Part shown: one piece after another, positions 23,414-32,137 of the stretch
Numbering within the stretch: the stretch's first letter is position 1
How the letters are laid out: the number at the start of each line of letters is the position of its first letter
Origin: Sulfitobacter sp. LCG007
GTDB lineage: Bacteria > Pseudomonadota > Alphaproteobacteria > Rhodobacterales > Rhodobacteraceae
Length of the DNA: 64,000 nt
Assembly: GCF_040801785.1 (NCBI RefSeq)
Contig: NZ_CP161805.1
Span: 1,426,001-1,490,000 of the forward strand
Reading direction: 5' to 3'
The notes under the pieces: model-generated
The model's database searches: none
Told to the model about the DNA's origin: nothing
The model's input: the letters and a program-made list of their open reading frames with translations, nothing else
Program-made: the position numbers and the translations under genes

Positions 23414-25966
23414 GTGTTCCGGTTCATCCTCTCCTTCTTCGGTGGCATCTTTACCGCCATCACGCTCACCATCGCCATGATTGCGCTGACCGTGGGGGCG
23501 GTGTTCTGGATGTATGCGCGTGACCTGCCGAGCCACGAGTCGCTCGCGCAGTATTCGCCCCCGACAATCAGCCGGATCTATTCCGGCCAGGGCCAGATCA
23601 TCGACGAGTTCGCCAAGGAACGTCGCCTTTTCGCCCCTGCCGACGCAATCCCGGATCTTGTGAAGCAAGCCTTCATTTCGGCCGAGGACAAGAATTTCTA
23701 CGAGCACCAGGGCTATGACCTTCGCGGGATCGGGGTCGCGGCCTACGAGGCCGTCGTCTCGCGCGGGCGCGACATCAGGGGTGCCTCGACGATCACCCAG
23801 CAGGTAATGAAGAACTTCCTGCTGTCGGGCGACCGCCAGGCCGAGCGCAAGATCAAGGAGATCATCCTCGCCGCGCGGCTTGAAGAGACGCTCGACAAGG
23901 AAAAGATCCTCGAACTTTACCTCAACGAGATCTTCCTCGGGCAGAATTCCTACGGTGTGGCGGCTGCCGCGCAAACCTATTTCAACAAGACGCTCGACGA
24001 ACTGGCCCCGCATGAGGCGGCCTTCCTCGCGTCGCTGCCCAAGGCGCCGTCGGACTATCATCCGGTGCGCCAGAAGGACCGGTTGCTGGCGCGGCGCAAC
24101 TTCGTTCTGCGCGAGATGAACGAGAACGGCTATCTCAGCGATGACGTCTATGAGCAAGAGATCGCGGCACCGCTCGAATCCGTGCAGAACGGCAATTTCG
24201 AGAGTTTCCGGACCGAGCTACCGCCGCGCGACTATTTCACCGACGAGATCCGCCGCCAGCTGACGCTCGATTTCGGCGAGGGCGAGTTCTTCACCGGCGG
24301 GTTGACCGTACGCGCGACCATCGACGAAGAGCTCCAGCCGCTTGCCGCGCTGTCGCTTCAGCAGGAACTCGAGGAATACGACCGCGGCATCGGCATCTGG
24401 CGCGGCACGCGGGCGACCATCGAACCGGAGCGGTTGACGGACGAGGCGTCCTGGCGCGCCGCCCTCTCCGAAAAGCGCGTTCCGCGTGACATCGCGCTGA
24501 ACGGGCAATGGTATCCGGCGGTGGTGCTTGAGGTCGGCGACAGGAATGCACGCATCGGCATCGAGGGTGTGCCGGTCGACGACACGCAGGTGATCACGCC
24601 GGAGGATGTGACCTGGGCGCGCAAGCGTCGCGCGGACCGCTCGCTTGGCCCAAGGGCGAAGGTCGCCGGGGACCTGCTGGAAGTGGGTGAGGTCGTGCTG
24701 GTGCGCCGGATGACGAGCGACGAGGACCGCAGCTTCATCCGCTGGACGCTGCGGCAGGTCCCCGAAGTGCAGGGCGGCTTCGTCGCAATGGACGTCAACA
24801 CCGGCCGGGTGATCTCGATGCAGGGCGGGTTCTCCTATCAGTCCTCCGTCTTCAACCGCGCGACACAGGCCAGGCGCCAGCCGGGGTCGAGCTTCAAGCC
24901 CTTTGTCTACGCGGCGGCGCTGGACAGCGGTTACACGCCCGCGACGATTGTTGTGGACGCCCCGATCGAGATCAACACCCCGCAGGGCCTGTGGCGGCCG
25001 CGCAACTCGTCCAACAAGTACTATGGGCCGACGCCGCTGCGCACCGGTATCGAGCAGTCACGGAACCTCATGACCATCCGACTGGCCCAGGAGGTCGGGA
25101 TGGACGTGGTGGCGCGCTATGCCGAGAAGTTCGGCGTCTACGACAACATGGGCCAGTACCTCGCCAATGCGCTGGGATCGGAAGAGACGACGCTGTACCA
25201 GATGGTGGCGGCCTATGCGATGTTCGCCAACGGCGGCGAGCGTGTGAAGCCGACGCTGGTCGACCGGGTCCAGGACCGATACGGAAAGACGATCTACCGC
25301 CACGACGACCGCACCTGCGAGGATTGCCGCGTGGCAAGCCTCCAGCCCGGCTGGGCGCCCACCATCAGCTCGAAACGCGAGCGCGTGATGGACCCGGTGA
25401 CGGCCTATCAGCTTACCTCGATGATGAAGGGCGTGGTCGAACGCGGAACGGCGTCCGGCGTCGTCAACCTTCCCGTGCCCACGGCGGGCAAGACCGGGAC
25501 AACGAACGACGCCAAGGACGTGTGGTTCATCGGGTTCACCTCCAATATTGTGGCGGGCTGCTACATCGGCTACGACCAGCCGCGCACTCTGGGCAAGCGC
25601 GCCTACGGGTCCAGCCTCTGCGGGCCCGTCTTCCAGCGCTTCATGACCGAAGCCACGAAGAAATACGGGGGCGGACCCTTCGAGGTGCCGCCGGGCGGAC
25701 ATTTCATCAAGATCGACCGTTTCACCGGCGCGCGTCTGGGGGACGACGCCAGCGGAGCCAACGTGGTGGCGGAATACTTCCGCGACGGCGAAGAGCCTGT
25801 GTTCGGCGTCGCCTTCGACGGCGGTTTCGCGATGGGCGCCGATCTGCCGCTCTACGAGGAGGTCGGGAGCGCCACGGGCCGGCAGGTCATCACCTCGACG
25901 GGCCGCAAGGCAACGGTGGGTCCGAAGGCCAATTACGGCACGCTCAGTTCGGGTGGCCTCTACTAG
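23414..25966 (+). CDS. Penicillin-binding protein 1A, bifunctional transglycosylase/transpeptidase
   Basis: Class A peptidoglycan synthase of about 850 residues. GTG 23414 gives [13 protein letters not shown], a short cytoplasmic tail and one membrane anchor, as in relatives; a TTG at 23354 falls inside the promoter. The GT51 domain has [12 protein letters not shown] (catalytic Glu) and [12 protein letters not shown]. An inserted OB-like region precedes the transpeptidase, which has P-G-S-S-F-K-P-F (nucleophile Ser, Lys), S-R-N and A-G-K-T-G-T-T. It builds the side wall with the elongation machinery. Confidence 0.95.
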   Translation: MFRFILSFFGGIFTAITLTIAMIALTVGAVFWMYARDLPSHESLAQYSPPTISRIYSGQGQIIDEFAKERRLFAPADAIPDLVKQAFISAEDKNFYEHQGYDLRGIGVAAYEAVVSRGRDIRGASTITQQVMKNFLLSGDRQAERKIKEIILAARLEETLDKEKILELYLNEIFLGQNSYGVAAAAQTYFNKTLDELAPHEAAFLASLPKAPSDYHPVRQKDRLLARRNFVLREMNENGYLSDDVYEQEIAAPLESVQNGNFESFRTELPPRDYFTDEIRRQLTLDFGEGEFFTGGLTVRATIDEELQPLAALSLQQELEEYDRGIGIWRGTRATIEPERLTDEASWRAALSEKRVPRDIALNGQWYPAVVLEVGDRNARIGIEGVPVDDTQVITPEDVTWARKRRADRSLGPRAKVAGDLLEVGEVVLVRRMTSDEDRSFIRWTLRQVPEVQGGFVAMDVNTGRVISMQGGFSYQSSVFNRATQARRQPGSSFKPFVYAAALDSGYTPATIVVDAPIEINTPQGLWRPRNSSNKYYGPTPLRTGIEQSRNLMTIRLAQEVGMDVVARYAEKFGVYDNMGQYLANALGSEETTLYQMVAAYAMFANGGERVKPTLVDRVQDRYGKTIYRHDDRTCEDCRVASLQPGWAPTISSKRERVMDPVTAYQLTSMMKGVVERGTASGVVNLPVPTAGKTGTTNDAKDVWFIGFTSNIVAGCYIGYDQPRTLGKRAYGSSLCGPVFQRFMTEATKKYGGGPFEVPPGGHFIKIDRFTGARLGDDASGANVVAEYFRDGEEPVFGVAFDGGFAMGADLPLYEEVGSATGRQVITSTGRKATVGPKANYGTLSSGGLY

Positions 25967-25991
25967 CGGGGGCCGTCGCCGGCCCAGCCGC

Positions 25992-26020
25992 TTGCTGCCT
26001 GTCGGCGGCTGGTCTAATAC
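25992..26020 (+). promoter_or_regulatory. Promoter of prfB, overlapping a GC-rich hairpin
   Basis: TTGCTG (25992-25997), 17-base spacer, TAATAC (26015-26020), start near 26027. It overlaps an 8-bp hairpin (arms CCAGCCGC at 25984-25991 and GCGGCTGG at 26005-26012) that may slow polymerase coming from the PBP1A gene. No T-run follows the hairpin. Confidence 0.5.
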
Positions 26021-26052
26021 CGCCTGAAACGAGCCGAACCGAAGGGTGGACG

Positions 26053-27174
26053 ATGCGGGCCGAGGCACAGAATTCCGTCGAAAAGATCGAGAAGTCCCTG
26101 CATCTGCTCGGGCAGCGCATGGATATCGCCACGGCGCAGCACCGGCTCGAGGAGTTCAACGCCCGCGTCGAGGATCCCAAGCTCTGGGACAATCCCGAAG
26201 CCGCGCAGAAGCTGATGCGCGAACGCCAGATGCTGGTCGACGCCATGGCCGATTACGAGGGCATCAGGCGCGAACTGTCCGATGCCGTCGAGCTCATCGA
26301 ACTCGGCGAGATGGAGCAGGACACCGAGGTCGTCGCGGACGCCGAGGCCTCGCTCAAGGCTCTGGAAGAGCGGGCCGCCCAGAAGGAACTCGAGGCGCTG
26401 CTCAACGGCGAGGCCGACAGCAACGACACCTTCCTCGAAATCAACGCGGGCGCGGGCGGCACGGAAGCCTGCGACTGGGCGCAGATGCTGCAGCGCATGT
26501 ACATCCGCTGGGCCGAGTCGCGCGGCTACAAGGTCGAGCTGCAATCCGAGGAAGCGGGTTCGGAGGCCGGAATCAAGTCCTGCGCCTACAAGATCAGCGG
26601 CCACAACGCCTATGGGTGGCTCAAGTCCGAAAGCGGCGTGCACCGGCTGGTCCGGATCTCGCCCTTCGGCAAGGGCACGCGCGAGACTTCCTTCGCCAGC
26701 GTGTGGGTCTACCCGGTGGTCGATGACAACATCGAGATCGAGGTCAATCCGGCCGATATCCGCATCGACACCTACCGCTCGTCCGGCGCGGGCGGTCAGC
26801 ACGTCAACACGACCGACTCGGCGGTTCGCATCACGCACCACCCGACCGGCATCGTCGTCACAAGCTCCGAGAAGTCGCAGCACCAGAACCGCGACATCGC
26901 CATGAAGGCGCTGAAATCCCGACTCTACCAGCTGGAACTGGACAAGCGGAATGCGGCCATAAACGAGGCCCATGAAAGCAAGGGCTCGGCGGGGTGGGGC
27001 AATCAGATCCGATCCTACGTCCTGCAGCCCTACCAGATGGTCAAGGACCTGCGCACGAGCCACGAGACCTCGGACACGAGCGGGGTTCTCGACGGCGATC
27101 TCGACGCCTTCATGGCCGCGACGCTCGCGATGGATGTCTCCGGCAAGAGCCGGGCAGAAGCGCAGGGCGGCTGA
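26053..27174 (+). CDS. prfB: Peptide chain release factor 2
   Basis: Ends translation at UGA and UAA codons. It has 373 residues from ATG 26053; the reading frame is open far upstream into the PBP1A gene, but homology begins here. The GGQ motif is in [11 protein letters not shown], and the RF2-type features W-D-N-P-E-A-A-Q near residue 40 and [12 protein letters not shown] are present. There is no in-frame UGA near codon 25, so the programmed frameshift used by many bacteria to regulate RF2 is absent. Transcribed from its own promoter. Confidence 0.96.
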   Translation: MRAEAQNSVEKIEKSLHLLGQRMDIATAQHRLEEFNARVEDPKLWDNPEAAQKLMRERQMLVDAMADYEGIRRELSDAVELIELGEMEQDTEVVADAEASLKALEERAAQKELEALLNGEADSNDTFLEINAGAGGTEACDWAQMLQRMYIRWAESRGYKVELQSEEAGSEAGIKSCAYKISGHNAYGWLKSESGVHRLVRISPFGKGTRETSFASVWVYPVVDDNIEIEVNPADIRIDTYRSSGAGGQHVNTTDSAVRITHHPTGIVVTSSEKSQHQNRDIAMKALKSRLYQLELDKRNAAINEAHESKGSAGWGNQIRSYVLQPYQMVKDLRTSHETSDTSGVLDGDLDAFMAATLAMDVSGKSRAEAQGG

Positions 27175-27192
27175 TCCGGGCGGGCAGGGCAC

Positions 27193-28602
27193 ATGGATCT
27201 TCTTTCGGTCGATGCCTGCGGGCTGTCCGAGAGGATCGCGGCATCCGATATCAGCGCCGCAGAGGTGATGCGCGCCACGCTCGCCCGGATCGCCGCGGTC
27301 AACGGCACCGTCAACGCCATCGTGTCGCTGCGGGCACAAGAGGAACTGCTGGCCGAGGCGGAAGCGGCAGACCGGGCCCCGCGCAAGGGCTGGCTGCACG
27401 GCATCCCGATGGCGATCAAGGATCTCGCGGATGCGGCGGGGTTTGCCACATCCCAGGGCTCGCCAATCTTCCGCGACCACATCGCCCAGCGTGACGATCT
27501 CGTCGTGTCCCGCCTGCGGGCGGCCGGGGCGATCATCATCGGCAAGACGAACACGCCTGAATTCGGCCTCGGCAGCCACACGTTCAACCCGGTGCACGGG
27601 GCGACGCGAAACCCCTACGATCCGTCAAGGTCCGCCGGAGGGTCCTCCGGCGGAGCCGCTGCCGCGCTCGCCTGCGGCATGCTGGCGGTGGCGGACGGAT
27701 CGGACATGATGGGGTCGCTGCGCAACCCGGCGGCCTGGAACAACGTCTACGGCATGCGCCCGAGCCACGGAGTCGTCTCCGGCGGTCTCGAGGGCGACCT
27801 CTTCCTTCACCCGCTTTCCACAAGCGGCCCGATGGCCCGCACGCCTCGCGATCTGGCCGCGCTGCTCGACACCATGGCTGCTCTCGACCGACCGCGCGCA
27901 TTTGGCCTTTCCGTTCCCACGACGCTTCCGCAGATCGACGCGGCCCTGTCGCCCGTGCGCGCCGGATGGCTTGGCGACTGGGGCGGCGCGCTGCCCTACG
28001 AGGCGGGCATTCTCGACCTGTGCGACAGCGCGCTGGAACAGATGCGCGGGCTTGGCTGGCGGGTCACGGACCTTACTGCGCCCTTCGACGCCGAGGATCT
28101 CTGGCGCAGCTGGACGACATTGCGCAGCTTCGCGGTTGCCAACAGCCTCGGCGCTCTTCACGACAATCCGACGCTTCGGGCGCAGCTCAAGACCGCTGCG
28201 CTTTGGGAAGTGCAGCGCGGAGGTGCCTTGAGCGGTGTCGAGATCCAGCAGGCCAGTTCGATCCGCTCCGACTGGTTCCGGCGCGCAATGGCGTTGTTCG
28301 AGGATCACGACATCCTTGTCGCGCCCTCCGCGCAGGTCTGGCCTTTCGCGGTCGAACAGGTCCATCCCGCCACGATCGCCGGACGCGAAATGGATACCTA
28401 TCACCGCTGGATGGAGACCGTGATTCCGGCCAGTCTCATCGGCCTGCCGGTCGTTTCCGTGCCGGTGGGCTTCGGCGCTCGGGGGCTGCCCATGGGGGTA
28501 CAGCTGGTCGGGCGTCCGGGTTCGGACGGGTTGCTGCTCCGGATCGCGCAACGCTGGCACCTTGCGACCGGCTGGCCTCAACAGCGGCCGGCGACGGTCT
28601 AG
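27193..28602 (+). CDS. Amidase signature family hydrolase
   Basis: A 469-residue amidase with the Ser-cisSer-Lys triad: K76 in M-A-I-K-D, S152 in A-G-G-S-S-G-G, and nucleophile S175 in D-M-M-G-S-L-R-N-P-A. The usual D-x-G-G-S before the nucleophile is D-M-M-G-S here, a variation also seen in close relatives. The substrate (aliphatic or aryl amide) cannot be told; it is not GatA, because the family-specific C-terminal region and the gatC/gatB partners are missing. It lies 18 bases after prfB and converges with the small gene that follows. Confidence 0.88.
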   Translation: MDLLSVDACGLSERIAASDISAAEVMRATLARIAAVNGTVNAIVSLRAQEELLAEAEAADRAPRKGWLHGIPMAIKDLADAAGFATSQGSPIFRDHIAQRDDLVVSRLRAAGAIIIGKTNTPEFGLGSHTFNPVHGATRNPYDPSRSAGGSSGGAAAALACGMLAVADGSDMMGSLRNPAAWNNVYGMRPSHGVVSGGLEGDLFLHPLSTSGPMARTPRDLAALLDTMAALDRPRAFGLSVPTTLPQIDAALSPVRAGWLGDWGGALPYEAGILDLCDSALEQMRGLGWRVTDLTAPFDAEDLWRSWTTLRSFAVANSLGALHDNPTLRAQLKTAALWEVQRGGALSGVEIQQASSIRSDWFRRAMALFEDHDILVAPSAQVWPFAVEQVHPATIAGREMDTYHRWMETVIPASLIGLPVVSVPVGFGARGLPMGVQLVGRPGSDGLLLRIAQRWHLATGWPQQRPATV

Positions 28603-28603
28603 A

Positions 28604-28822
28604 TCAGAGCGGCTCTTCGCGGCCCATGCCGACCAGACGGTCCCTCAGCGTCGCGGCCGTCGGATTGCCGAACTCCAGCGCAAGGACCATCGCATGGGTG
28701 AGATAGAAGGCGCACATCGTTTCGGTCTGCGCATGTTCAGCCGCCTCTGTGTAAAGCGACACGAGCGCTTCGCCATCGCCGCGGTCATGGGCGATCAGCA
28801 GGCGCCGGTCGAGGTCGCTCAT
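28604..28822 (-). CDS. Small helical protein coupled to the Rieske oxygenase
   Basis: A 72-residue protein starting MSDLDRRLLIAHDRGDGEAL at ATG 28822, which overlaps the oxygenase stop by four bases (28819-28822). It is helical throughout and has the pattern of a tetratricopeptide-like helix pair (L-V-S-L-Y-T-E-A-A-E-H-A ... A-F-Y-L-T-H-A-M-V-L-A-L-E). I recognise no named family with certainty. The strict coupling suggests it works with the oxygenase, perhaps as a stabilising partner. No reductase or ferredoxin gene is adjacent. Confidence 0.65.
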   Translation of the reverse strand: MSDLDRRLLIAHDRGDGEALVSLYTEAAEHAQTETMCAFYLTHAMVLALEFGNPTAATLRDRLVGMGREEPL

Positions 28823-30000
28823 TGCGCGGCGCGCACGGTGGCGCGGCGCCCGGTGATGCGGGCGGCCACCCAGTCGTGGAAAAGATGCGTCGGCCCGTCC
28901 ATCGCCGGAGAAAAGCGCCCGCCGTCGAATGCGGGCCCGTGCCGGCCGCGCTGCATGCCTTCGACGACGAAGATGTCCTCTTCGAATACCAGCTTCCAGA
29001 GGGCGGCATTCTTCTGCCGCATCGCCGGTTCGGTGTCGGGCACCGCATAGTAGAGATGCACATGCTCGCGCGTCCTTTCGGGTCCTTCGGGTAGCAGGAC
29101 GATCGCGAAAGTGTGGTCGCGGTGTACGCCGAGCAGGACGTTGGGATAGAGAGCGGCGTATTCTGCCGCCGTTTCCCACTTGGCCCCGAGGCCTGCGAAA
29201 TCCGCGAAGACGGCGCCGTCGCCCTCCGTCATGCGGCGATAGACCAGCGTACCCTGGCCCGAGTACACGCCCGGCGCTTCGATGTGGTAGTGGTCCTCAA
29301 GACGCGAATAGCTGTTAAGTCCCGGATGCACCCAGGGCAGGTGGTAGCTTTCGCAGTAGTTCTCGACGGCGAGCTTCCAGTTGCAGGCGACATCGAGCAC
29401 GAATCGGCTGTCCTCGCCGCCATGGTGAAGCGGGCGGTCGAATTCGGCCCAGCGGGCCATCAGGTCGGCATTGGCCACCTCGAAGGCCGGGGCGTCGCCG
29501 GAAAGGTTGATCCAAACCACGTCCAGCCAGACATGGCTGCGGATCTCGATCAGGCCCAGTTCAGAGCGGTCGATGCCGGGATGCGTGTTCTGTCCCGGCC
29601 CGCCCACATGCGGCGTGCTGACCAGCCGTCCGTCGGTCGCGTAGCACCAGCTGTGGTAGGGGCAGCGTATCGCCCCCTCGATGCGCCGCGGCTCGGACAC
29701 CAGGATCATGCCGCGGTGCCGGCAGGTGTTCTGGAAGACGCGCACGCCACCCGCCCGGTCCCGCAGCAGCAAGAGCGGTATGCCTGCAAAGTCGACCGGC
29801 CGGGCATCGCCCGCCGCGGGCACGTCGCTCGCCACGCCAAGGCCGGCCCATCCGTCGCAGAGCAGCGCCTGGCGCTCTTCCCGGAAAATGGCGGGATCGG
29901 TGTAATGGGCATTGGGCAAGCCCTTCGCCTGTGCGATCGGGCGGCGCACGTCGGTCAGGTCGGTGGCGCCGGTTCGGGCGTCGGACATCGCGTTTCCCAT
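28819..30000 (-). CDS. Rieske non-heme iron oxygenase, alpha subunit
   Basis: A 393-residue terminal oxygenase. The Rieske cluster ligands are C93-x-H95 (CRHRG) and C113-x2-H116 (CPYHSW). The mononuclear iron ligands are H220, H225 (E-S-Y-H-L-P-W-V-H) and D342. The residue bridging the two centres is E217, where classical ring hydroxylases have Asp; Glu here is a trait of oxygenases acting on quaternary amines such as carnitine, so the 'aromatic' label used for this family may mislead. Regulated perhaps by the XRE protein encoded upstream. ATG 30000 or 29988 may be the start. The reductase partner is not in the window. Confidence 0.88.
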   Translation of the reverse strand: MGNAMSDARTGATDLTDVRRPIAQAKGLPNAHYTDPAIFREERQALLCDGWAGLGVASDVPAAGDARPVDFAGIPLLLLRDRAGGVRVFQNTCRHRGMILVSEPRRIEGAIRCPYHSWCYATDGRLVSTPHVGGPGQNTHPGIDRSELGLIEIRSHVWLDVVWINLSGDAPAFEVANADLMARWAEFDRPLHHGGEDSRFVLDVACNWKLAVENYCESYHLPWVHPGLNSYSRLEDHYHIEAPGVYSGQGTLVYRRMTEGDGAVFADFAGLGAKWETAAEYAALYPNVLLGVHRDHTFAIVLLPEGPERTREHVHLYYAVPDTEPAMRQKNAALWKLVFEEDIFVVEGMQRGRHGPAFDGGRFSPAMDGPTHLFHDWVAARITGRRATVRAAQ

Positions 30001-30099
30001 CTGCTGGTACGACCGATGATAATCCGTTCCGGCAGGCGCGAATTGTCCCGAACGACCTGCGCTTTCCGGCAGGCGACATCGCGCGCGTCCTTTCCGTGC

Positions 30100-30897
30100 T
30101 CAGCGGAAGGGGTCGTCGGGTTGCAGAAGCCGTTGATGGAAAGGGGGGATCGCGTCGAGATCGCAGATCCCCGCCGCGCGGGCGGTGGCGAAGATCTTGC
30201 GGCGGTCTTGCCCCAGATGTTCGTAGACCAGCCGCGTGATCCGGCTGCTGCCGGTGGTCTCGCGGATCGTCCGGACCACGTAGCCGACCCAGAAATTGTT
30301 CTCGAATGAATTGACGCGGCTCAGGAAGTTGAACGAACCCGTCATGCCGTGGATGCGCGACACAGTCGTGGCGATGCCATCGTCGACCTGCATGATGTAG
30401 CCGCGGAACTCGCGGGTGCGCTTGTCGACGGGGAGGCCCTGCACGCGCATGGCCGACTTTGCCTCTAGCCCCCGGATGAAGGTCCCGCTTTCCTTGCGCG
30501 TCACCATCACCAGGCCGATGACGAACTGATTTTCGCGCACGAAGCTGCGGCGCGTGAAGCGGTAGAAACCGCTCGGGAAGACATCCTCGGAAACCGACTG
30601 CCTTTCCGATCCCATGAAACCGTCGAGGTAGCTGTGTTGCGAATGCGGCTCAGCGGTTCCGATCTCTTCGACGGGTTGCAGCAGGATCCGCGCATCGACA
30701 GAGAAGAAGTCGCAGATACGGGCCAGTACGTCGGGGCGCGGAAAGCTCTCGCCGGCGAGGTATCGGTTGAACTGCGTGCGGTTGATTCCGAGTTGGCGTG
30801 TGAGATCCGTCACCGAGCGGTACTCGGTGGCAAGCTTCCGGAGGTTGCGTCCGAACATGTTCCGCAGCTGCGGCGGCGTGCTAGCAGGCATCTGCAT
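30100..30897 (-). CDS. XRE-family helix-turn-helix transcriptional regulator
   Basis: A 265-residue regulator. The helix-turn-helix domain is at about 15-72 (L-R-K-L-A-T-E-Y-R-S-V-T-D-L-T-R-Q-L-G-I-N-R-T-Q-F-N-R-Y-L-A-G-E-S-F-P-R-P-D-V-L). The rest, about 180 residues, is a mixed alpha/beta sensing domain with many aromatic residues and no enzyme motif. It lies 99 bases upstream of the Rieske oxygenase in the same direction. The gap before its own start carries two tandem TGACGC-type dyads (30991-31030), probable binding sites for it. Confidence 0.82.
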   Translation of the reverse strand: MQMPASTPPQLRNMFGRNLRKLATEYRSVTDLTRQLGINRTQFNRYLAGESFPRPDVLARICDFFSVDARILLQPVEEIGTAEPHSQHSYLDGFMGSERQSVSEDVFPSGFYRFTRRSFVRENQFVIGLVMVTRKESGTFIRGLEAKSAMRVQGLPVDKRTREFRGYIMQVDDGIATTVSRIHGMTGSFNFLSRVNSFENNFWVGYVVRTIRETTGSSRITRLVYEHLGQDRRKIFATARAAGICDLDAIPPFHQRLLQPDDPFR

Positions 30898-30990
30898 GCG
30901 GCAACCCTTGGCGAGGCCCAGGTCGTGACATGTCCCAGCGGTACTAGATGCGCAGCTTTATTGAAATAGGTACAATTCAGGGTTCGGGTT

Positions 30991-31030
30991 TGACGCCAAT
31001 GAGCGTCAGGGCCGACGCCAAGGTGCGTCA
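30991..31030. promoter_or_regulatory. Two tandem dyads spaced by two helical turns
   Basis: Site 1 (30991-31008): TGACGC, six bases, GCGTCA. Site 2 (31013-31030): CGACGC, six bases, GCGTCA. Both have CCAA-like centres and start 22 bases apart, so they face the same side of the DNA. They lie in the divergent gap between the XRE regulator (start 30897) and the small gene at 31142, and are likely the regulator's operator. Confidence 0.55.
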
Positions 31031-31141
31031 GGGGGCTGTATTCCGACACAAATAATGCCCGTACGATGCTGAATTAACCATGTGCTTCTTCGTTAACTTC
31101 TTGATATTGTTAAAAGGTAAAGACATGGACGGGCAAAGCAA

Positions 31142-31495
31142 ATGATTGGTGTAGTGCTCTGGAGCGACGTTTCCGATGGCAAGGCGGTCATCTGGTGTGA
31201 AGACCAGGGCGATCTGGCCTACCTCGATTCCGCGAGTGACGTTCTCGACAGGGAAAGCTTCTTCGACGCCGGCGATGTGATCCAGTTCGACATGGAAGTG
31301 CGCTCGGAACTGCGCGAGGCGATGAACCCGCGACTGGTGATCGAAAAGGCCGGGCGGACACTGCCTGCCGTGCTGCGGATGGCGACCCGCGCGGAGATCC
31401 GCGCCGAGCGCGGCGACAACGTGATCCCTTTCAGCCTTGGCGCCACCGTTAAGCCGTGCTTGGTACAGGATAGACCCAACGTCCAGTCCGGCTGA
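31142..31495 (+). CDS. Small beta-rich protein of unknown function
   Basis: A 117-residue soluble protein. The first half alternates hydrophobic residues in a way that suggests a small beta barrel (I-G-V-V-L-W-S-D ... K-A-V-I-W-C-E-D-Q-G-D-L-A-Y-L ... G-D-V-I-Q-F-D-M), recalling the cold-shock/OB pattern without its RNA-binding motifs. Similar proteins with W-C-E-D-x-G-D-L-A occur in Rhodobacteraceae as hypotheticals, as far as I recall. It stands alone, divergent from the XRE regulator and convergent with ilvN. It follows a T/A-rich upstream region. Confidence 0.6.
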   Translation: MIGVVLWSDVSDGKAVIWCEDQGDLAYLDSASDVLDRESFFDAGDVIQFDMEVRSELREAMNPRLVIEKAGRTLPAVLRMATRAEIRAERGDNVIPFSLGATVKPCLVQDRPNVQSG

Positions 31496-31503
31496 GGTCG
31501 GCG

Positions 31504-32064
31504 CTACGCGCCGCGGGCGAGGGCGGCAACGCCGGTGCGTGCGACATCCGTCAGCCCGAGCGGGCGCATCAGATCCGCGAAGGCATCGATCTTCTCGGGC
31601 GCGCCGGTGATTTCGAAGATGAAGCTTCCCAAGGTGCTGTCCACGACATTGGCGCGGAATATGTCGGCCAGGCGCAAGGCTTCTACACGCTTGTCGCCGG
31701 TGCCGGCCACCTTGAACATCGCCAGTTCGCGCTCGACCGAGGCGCCCTCGACAGTGAGGTCATGCACCTCGTGCACCGGCACGATCCGACCGAGCTGGGC
31801 CTTGATCTGCTCGATGACCTGGGGTGTGCCGGAGGTGACGATGGTGATACGGCTCAGGTGCCCGGTGTGGTCCACCTCGGCGACGGTCAGGCTGTCGATG
31901 TTGTAGCCGCGGCCCGAGAACAGGCCGATCACACGGGCCAGGACCCCCGGCTCGTTCTCGACCAGCACCGCCAGCGTATGGCGTTCGATGGCGTCCGAAA
32001 AAGTCGGGCGCAGGTTGTAGGCCGAGTGGCTGGTCGAGCCCTTCTTGATCTTCAGTGCTGACAT
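31504..32064 (-). CDS. ilvN: Acetolactate synthase small (regulatory) subunit
   Basis: Regulatory subunit of acetohydroxyacid synthase, which carries valine feedback control of the first common step of branched-chain amino acid synthesis. It has 186 residues: an N-terminal ACT domain (L-A-V-L-V-E-N-E-P-G-V-L-A-R-V-I-G-L-F-S-G-R-G-Y-N-I-D-S-L-T-V) and the usual C-terminal ALS_ss domain, with R-E-L-A-M-F-K-V and A-R-T-G-V-A-A-L-A-R-G near the end. It lies 73 bases after the ilvI stop, and two hairpins fill most of that gap. Also called ilvH. Confidence 0.95.
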   Translation of the reverse strand: MSALKIKKGSTSHSAYNLRPTFSDAIERHTLAVLVENEPGVLARVIGLFSGRGYNIDSLTVAEVDHTGHLSRITIVTSGTPQVIEQIKAQLGRIVPVHEVHDLTVEGASVERELAMFKVAGTGDKRVEALRLADIFRANVVDSTLGSFIFEITGAPEKIDAFADLMRPLGLTDVARTGVAALARGA

Positions 32065-32092
32065 CTTGTCCTATCCCTTGAATTTGGCGCTG

Positions 32093-32114
32093 CCGGAATT
32101 TTTCAAAATTCCGG
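32093..32114. repeat. Perfect palindromic hairpin, second of a tandem pair between ilvI and ilvN
   Basis: Ten-base arms CCGGAATTTT and AAAATTCCGG separated by two bases. One base separates it from the hairpin at 32116-32137. It lies within the ilvI-ilvN transcript and would form a stable RNA stem. Confidence 0.75.
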
Positions 32115-32115
32115 G

Positions 32116-32137
32116 CCGTTTTCTTGAAAGAAAACGG
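32116..32137. repeat. Perfect palindromic hairpin directly after the ilvI stop
   Basis: Ten-base arms CCGTTTTCTT and AAGAAAACGG separated by two bases; it touches the ilvI stop codon. The RNA stem lacks a trailing U-run, so it is more likely a processing, stability or attenuation element within the operon than a full terminator. Confidence 0.75.

Noticed and set aside
25984-26012. Rho-independent terminator after the PBP1A gene
   Set aside because: The 8-bp stem is not followed by a T-run; it overlaps a promoter instead.
24991-26052. Upstream extension of the prfB frame giving a 727-residue protein
   Set aside because: The extension is the shifted frame of the PBP1A gene; RF2 likeness begins at ATG 26053, after its own promoter.
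31109-31125. Second FNR-type box (TTGAT-ATTG-TTAAA) before the 31142 gene
   Set aside because: The right half-site has two or more mismatches to ATCAA, too weak to claim.
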